Of a DNA stretch of 34,044 nucleotides, positions 30,184 through 34,044 are shown piece by piece; within the stretch, counting starts at the first letter, position 1; each line of letters begins with the position of its first letter. The stretch is taken from assembly GCA_964017145.1 (NCBI GenBank), contig CAXHKQ010000324.1, forward strand, positions 1 to 34,044, written 5' to 3'. The position numbers and the translations under genes were made by a program. The notes beneath the pieces are model-generated. The model had not been told where the DNA came from. It made no database searches and saw only the letters and a program-made list of their open reading frames with translations. This stretch comes from Agrocybe praecox. Taxonomy: Eukaryota; Basidiomycota; Agaricomycetes; Agaricales; Agrocybaceae.

Positions 30184-32990
30184 CTAGGCACGAGCAGCCG
30201 AATGTCCACACGCCTGTGGACGAAAAAAAAACATCAGTTTGTATGTTCGATGGCGCGGACAAAAGGGGAACCCAAGAAAAAGAAATGGAGAAGATACCAG
30301 GTGTTGATGTTGATGCGTGAATTTGGTGTCGACACCGGCAGAAAATGCGAATTGAAAAAGAAGGATGGAAAAAAAGGAGAAAAAAATAAAAATAAAAACA
30401 ACACGCACTGCCTCAACGTATCATACAAAAACTTTACGTTTCATTCGATCTATCCAGCCTCGTCAGCTCAACGCTGAACCGCACTTCATCTCCAGCGTCC
30501 TGCGATATCGCCATATGCTGGTCCAACCGCGCCCGAGCCAGTGTGCTTAAACCCATAGGAAGCACCGAGCCTGTTTGACGTCTGTCGTTGACGTTCGCGG
30601 TCCCTGCTGCCCACAGTAACACTATTCATGCACCTAGAAACCAAGGAAGATGCAACGGGTATGGTAGCTATAGTGGGTACAGCAGCAGCTGCCGTCTTGC
30701 TGCGAACAGGTGTGGAAGGGGCAGGGGGCGAAACATTCAAAGTTGGAGTGGTAACCACCACCTGAACAGGAGCAACGAGGGTCTGCGTTCATGGACGTCG
30801 AACGTGCAGCTGCACCCGGTGGGAATGGCATGGACGTGGGCATTGGTGGGGGTTGTAAACTCGCGTTGGCGTTCTTGGCTATAGCTGGTACGGGTACGGC
30901 GGGAGTGATGCCCTCGAGATACACAGAGCTAATTGGCGTCTTCTGGTCCCAAGACCGACTCCTATCGGACCTGCTGAGAGGCTCAACCATACCGCTAAGG
31001 GTGCTCCTCCTCCCACTCGTACCCTTTTCCCTCCTTCTCCTATTCTCCTTCCTCTTCTTTCCCGTCTCTGCCCTCTTCTCTCCGTTGTTCGCAGTAATCT
31101 ATAGACGAATAACGCTGAGACCCGCCCGATGCCGTACATGAGGTAGCACTGATGCTCAAACTTCCACTGCCCAACTTCGCGTTGGCACCAGCATCTTTGC
31201 CCCCAAAAATCTTGTCCAGCCCGACCCTATCGATGCTGGATTTTCCCTTCTTATGGCCTGTTCCTTGAGCTTTACCAACTGAGGAAGTATTCGAATTTGC
31301 TTCTGCGGAAACTGCAGATACGGATGTGTCAGGAACAGCCGGAGCCGTCGCCGCAGAGATTTGGACAGGAGGAACCGAGACAGACGCTGGTGCTTGGTGT
31401 GATGCCCTTGGAACCGCAGGTGCATGATAAGCTGTCGATGGAGCTGCTGCTGCAGGAGGCAGACCAGGCACGACCTTCTCATCCGTAGAACTCTGTTTGT
31501 GCTCCACTCCTTGCGCCTACCCCCACTCGGCTGTCTCTTTCCTCGTTCCTTCGGCTCTGATTTGTATTCGACCTAGATGGTATGTCTGAACGCAGATGGG
31601 CTTTCGTTCTCCTTGTGGTTTTTATCTCCAGGGAATCGACCGTGTTGTGAGAGGGTAATGGAAGCCTTGTAAGCGTTGGAGGTGGAAGCAGCAGCCCAGA
31701 GACCGGATGCGAATGGATCGTCTTCGCTCAGACCCAAAGCAGCAGGGCTGGCGAATTTCCTCTGGCCAGCGCTTTCCTTGTTCTGCAGTGCAGCTGGCTG
31801 AGGTTGGTTACCAGCCGGCTAGGAAACGATGGAGGGTGGAGAAGTGAGGAAAGATACAGAGGGGTCGATAGGAACGCCAGTAATGGGTAACGAAGGCGAG
31901 CTCTCGTAGAGGTATTCAGATTGGGTCAAACAGTTGCGAATGGGCATGGGTGCGGTGGTGCTGGTCTGACCAGCGATGGCGGTGGTAACGATCGCCGGGA
32001 TAACATTGGATGACCCCGACCTCTCGCTCCTCGCCTCTTGACGATGGCTCTGTGCTCTAAAAGGTATCGGCGCAACGTTCGCATTGCCGCTTCCCCTTGA
32101 TGCTGCTCCATCGCGTGCTTCTCCAAATTGCGAGGCTCTATTTTCTTTTTGGTGGATGAACCAGACAGCCGAGATGAGTTGAGAAAAGACTTTGGTTGCA
32201 ACTTTTTCGGGCAGGTATTGGTGCGCGAGGATGTGGTCGAATGATTTGCCTCTGGAGACCCATTCGAGAATTATGCCGATGTATTAGTCGGTTTAAATAG
32301 CGTCGTATAGTCGGACTATTTGAGCGTCTGCGAATGGAGCAGGAGGATTGGTTAGTAAAACAATTTGCAAAGAAACAACGCAAGTTGGTGCGTAAACAGA
32401 AAAAGAAAAGAAAATTGCACCAAGGGAACAAAGGCCGCAGCTACACTACTGGCGCCAGAAAACGAGCAAATAGAGGTTAGGGCAAAAGGAATTTTTAAAA
32501 TTATTCGCAGTTGATAGCGTTGAACGCAAGAGGATGGCCCATACAAGAAAGGAAAGGATAGAGTAAGAAAACACACCTCCAAAACCTCGATATCTCTGCA
32601 GACCGAGCTTGAACTTCTCAAACTCGCCCTCTCGCACCTGGGCAAGTGCTACTGCGTTCGGGCTCCCGCTGGACTAGTTCGAGTTGGGGTGTGCGGTCGC
32701 TAACTGGATCTGTTGGTGATCCCGCTGGCCCGAAGAGTGGCGCATTCCTGTTGGCATCTATAGTATGAGCTTGGATGCGCGGGTGGGCTCTGTGTCGGGG
32801 GTATTTGCATGGCGGTGTACGTGTGTCGTCCTCCTGCGTCGTCGCCGCCGCCAGCTCGTGAGTGGGAATGACTTGAAGAAGAAGAATATTGCTGCTGCAA
32901 GCGAAGTGGACTGGTGGGAGTGATGGAGATGAACCAGACACGGACTTCCAAGGCGCTCGAAAGTTCCATGTGTCCCAACAACTCTCCCAT
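30184..32990 (-). pseudogene. Kin4-like (CAMKL/Snf1-related) Ser/Thr kinase pseudogene, catalytic core deleted
   Basis: The parent kinases act in growth-polarity and mitotic-exit control in fungi. Seen in order on the minus strand: a Pro/Ser-rich leader; a damaged glycine loop REGEFEKFKLGLQRYRG (about 32640-32590); the subdomain IV-VIa stretch AQIVRLYDAI, two in-frame TAA (32293-32295 and 32284-32286), ILEWVSRGKSFDHILAH and FSQLISAVWFIHQK (to about 32145). HRD, DFG and APE are missing: the next block is already the post-kinase tail, LEKHAMEQHQ (about 32120) and QSEYLYESSPS (about 31920). Then come SEDDPFASGLW (about 31725), GHKKGKSSIDRVGLDKIFGG (about 31260-31200), TVMVEP-like MVEPLSRSDRSRS (30990), QVVVTTPT (about 30760), SVTVGS (about 30620), and the C-terminus DAGDEVRFSVELTRLDR (30500-30440). 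KFLYDTLRQ follows after a small deletion. It cannot encode a working kinase. Confidence 0.75.
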
Positions 32991-34044
32991 CCCGGTCCCT
33001 AGGCCTTAGGGCCCTATCTTTCGTTCCCAGTTCTTCCAGAAATAGCAGTATCGTTCTGTACCGCTTTCAAGCCCCCTCCATTTTCTTCGTTGTGTTATGC
33101 GTTTCGTGTACGTCCTCCAAAGCTTTTGTATCTCTTCTGTAATAACTTGCTCGTTCAGAAACTTGACGCGTAGGATTCAAATCGAAGAAAAGAGTCGAGG
33201 ATACATAAAGAATGAAAGATCAAGTTATGCTGATATCTCGGGTTAGGGTTCGGATCAAAACCCGTGTCTTTCAGTCGGATAGTTCACTCGCATCTGTCCT
33301 TGCATCCGAGTCGTCCGTTCGTCGTACGGGTCCTGTTCGTCGCTATTTGGTCAAGTCCTAGATTTATTTCCGTTCTGTCTTGTATGTTTTTTTTTTCTCT
33401 CTCTGCGTTGGATAGCTCTTTTTCGTGCCCGCCTTGCTTTTCTTTGTGTTCTCTTTGCTTCCGTAATTGTTCAAATGTCCACCGCGCTCTAAGTGTGCTC
33501 GAATCTCTGGTCAATGATGTCTTGAACATCTTTCGTTCTTCGTCATTCCCCTCTGCGATCGGGGTGTCTAGTCTCTTTTACTGTGTGCTACCCTCGCTAT
33601 TCGTGCTTTCTTCACCCTAATCTCACTATCACCCCGTCTCTGGTCTCCTGGACGTGTAGGTGTCGCTCGTCCGTGTCATTCCTCTATATTGGCACGCCCC
33701 TGACCTACCTCTTTTAGTTTATATCGTCTATGTCGCTTGTGTATGCCTCCACTCGATCCCTTCGGTCCTACCTTCCCGTTGACATGCGCTTTATGACTCC
33801 CAAGTGCCCGAAAACTTCTTTTCTTCGCCCATCCCTTGAATTCATGGATCGTCGTGTCTCAAGATCTCACCGTCGATCACTTCTTTTCGATTTGCGTTCC
33901 CCGCTAATTGTTATCTGGTCTTTTGGCCTCTCTATTTCACACTTCCTCAGGCTCTTTCCCCCCATCTCCTCAGCTCCAGTCATTGTACCTCCACTTCTGC
34001 GTTCGCACTGACTCATTTTTTTCATCATGGGGTCTCTTTTTCTT
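32991..34044. other. pyrimidine-rich flank, no gene recognised
   Basis: A near-palindrome CCCTAGGCCTTAGGG lies at about 32998-33012. From about 33260 to the end the plus strand is C/T-rich and opens frames (33264-33620, 33730-34011) that are Ser/Leu/Phe-rich without a recognisable domain. They may be shadows of compositional bias, an untranslated region or promoter of a gene beyond the right edge. Confidence 0.35.

Noticed and set aside
1..34044. CRISPR arrays, rRNA genes, integrases, reverse transcriptases or transposase genes
   Set aside because: Looked for across both strands; no regular spacer-repeat array, rRNA core or catalytic signature of these enzymes was seen.

Overview
This window reads as nuclear DNA of a filamentous fungus, most likely a basidiomycete (Agaricomycetes). 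Genes are split by many short GT-AG introns of about 46-77 bases, the protein families seen (RTC4-domain protein with an acidic linker, Crinkler with a kinase tail, F-box protein with a Cys-rich tail, Kin4-like kinase with a long Ser/Pro-rich tail, tetraspanin with CCG) are typical of that group, and intergenic DNA is AT-rich with small foldback elements. There is no bacterial, viral or organellar gene organisation.

Only two multi-exon genes look intact. One is a 10-exon minus-strand gene (8341 down to 5491) encoding an about 775-residue RTC4-like protein. The other is a 4-exon minus-strand gene (27506 down to 25246) encoding a 693-residue Crinkler-family protein with two successive Crinkler N-terminal domains, a PD-(D/E)XK-like segment and a kinase-like C-terminus. 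All exon phases join without a frameshift in both.

Most of the rest is a graveyard of genes that keep introns and recognisable protein blocks but carry stops, frameshifts and internal deletions. Left to right: malate synthase (1276-2492, +), an unknown coiled-coil gene (3090-4752, -), a BCS1-type AAA ATPase without its P-loop (8600-9400, -), a Ser/Asn/His-rich protein of unknown function (9558-12591, -), a tetraspanin (13890-14676, -), the last exons of an unknown plus-strand gene (to 16455), an NAD-dependent epimerase/dehydratase (18187-19616, +), an F-box protein (about 20400-21783, +), proteasome lid subunit Rpn6 (24330-22862, -) and two tandem copies of a Kin4-like kinase tail (32990-29168, -). 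Because introns are kept, these came from DNA-level duplication or in-place decay, not retrocopying.

Mobile and repeat DNA: a 556-bp MITE-like element with about 30-bp terminal inverted repeats and TA target duplication (16962-17517), a 252-bp direct duplication of the Rpn6 3' end (22838-23089 and 28016-28267), an 85-bp AT-rich hairpin (27737-27821), a 28-bp palindrome (633-660) and a scrambled tRNA-Leu-like sequence (2952-3043). No transposase, reverse transcriptase, CRISPR array or rRNA was seen. The genes do not form a pathway; the decay suggests a duplicated or dispensable region in which the RTC4-like and Crinkler genes survive.
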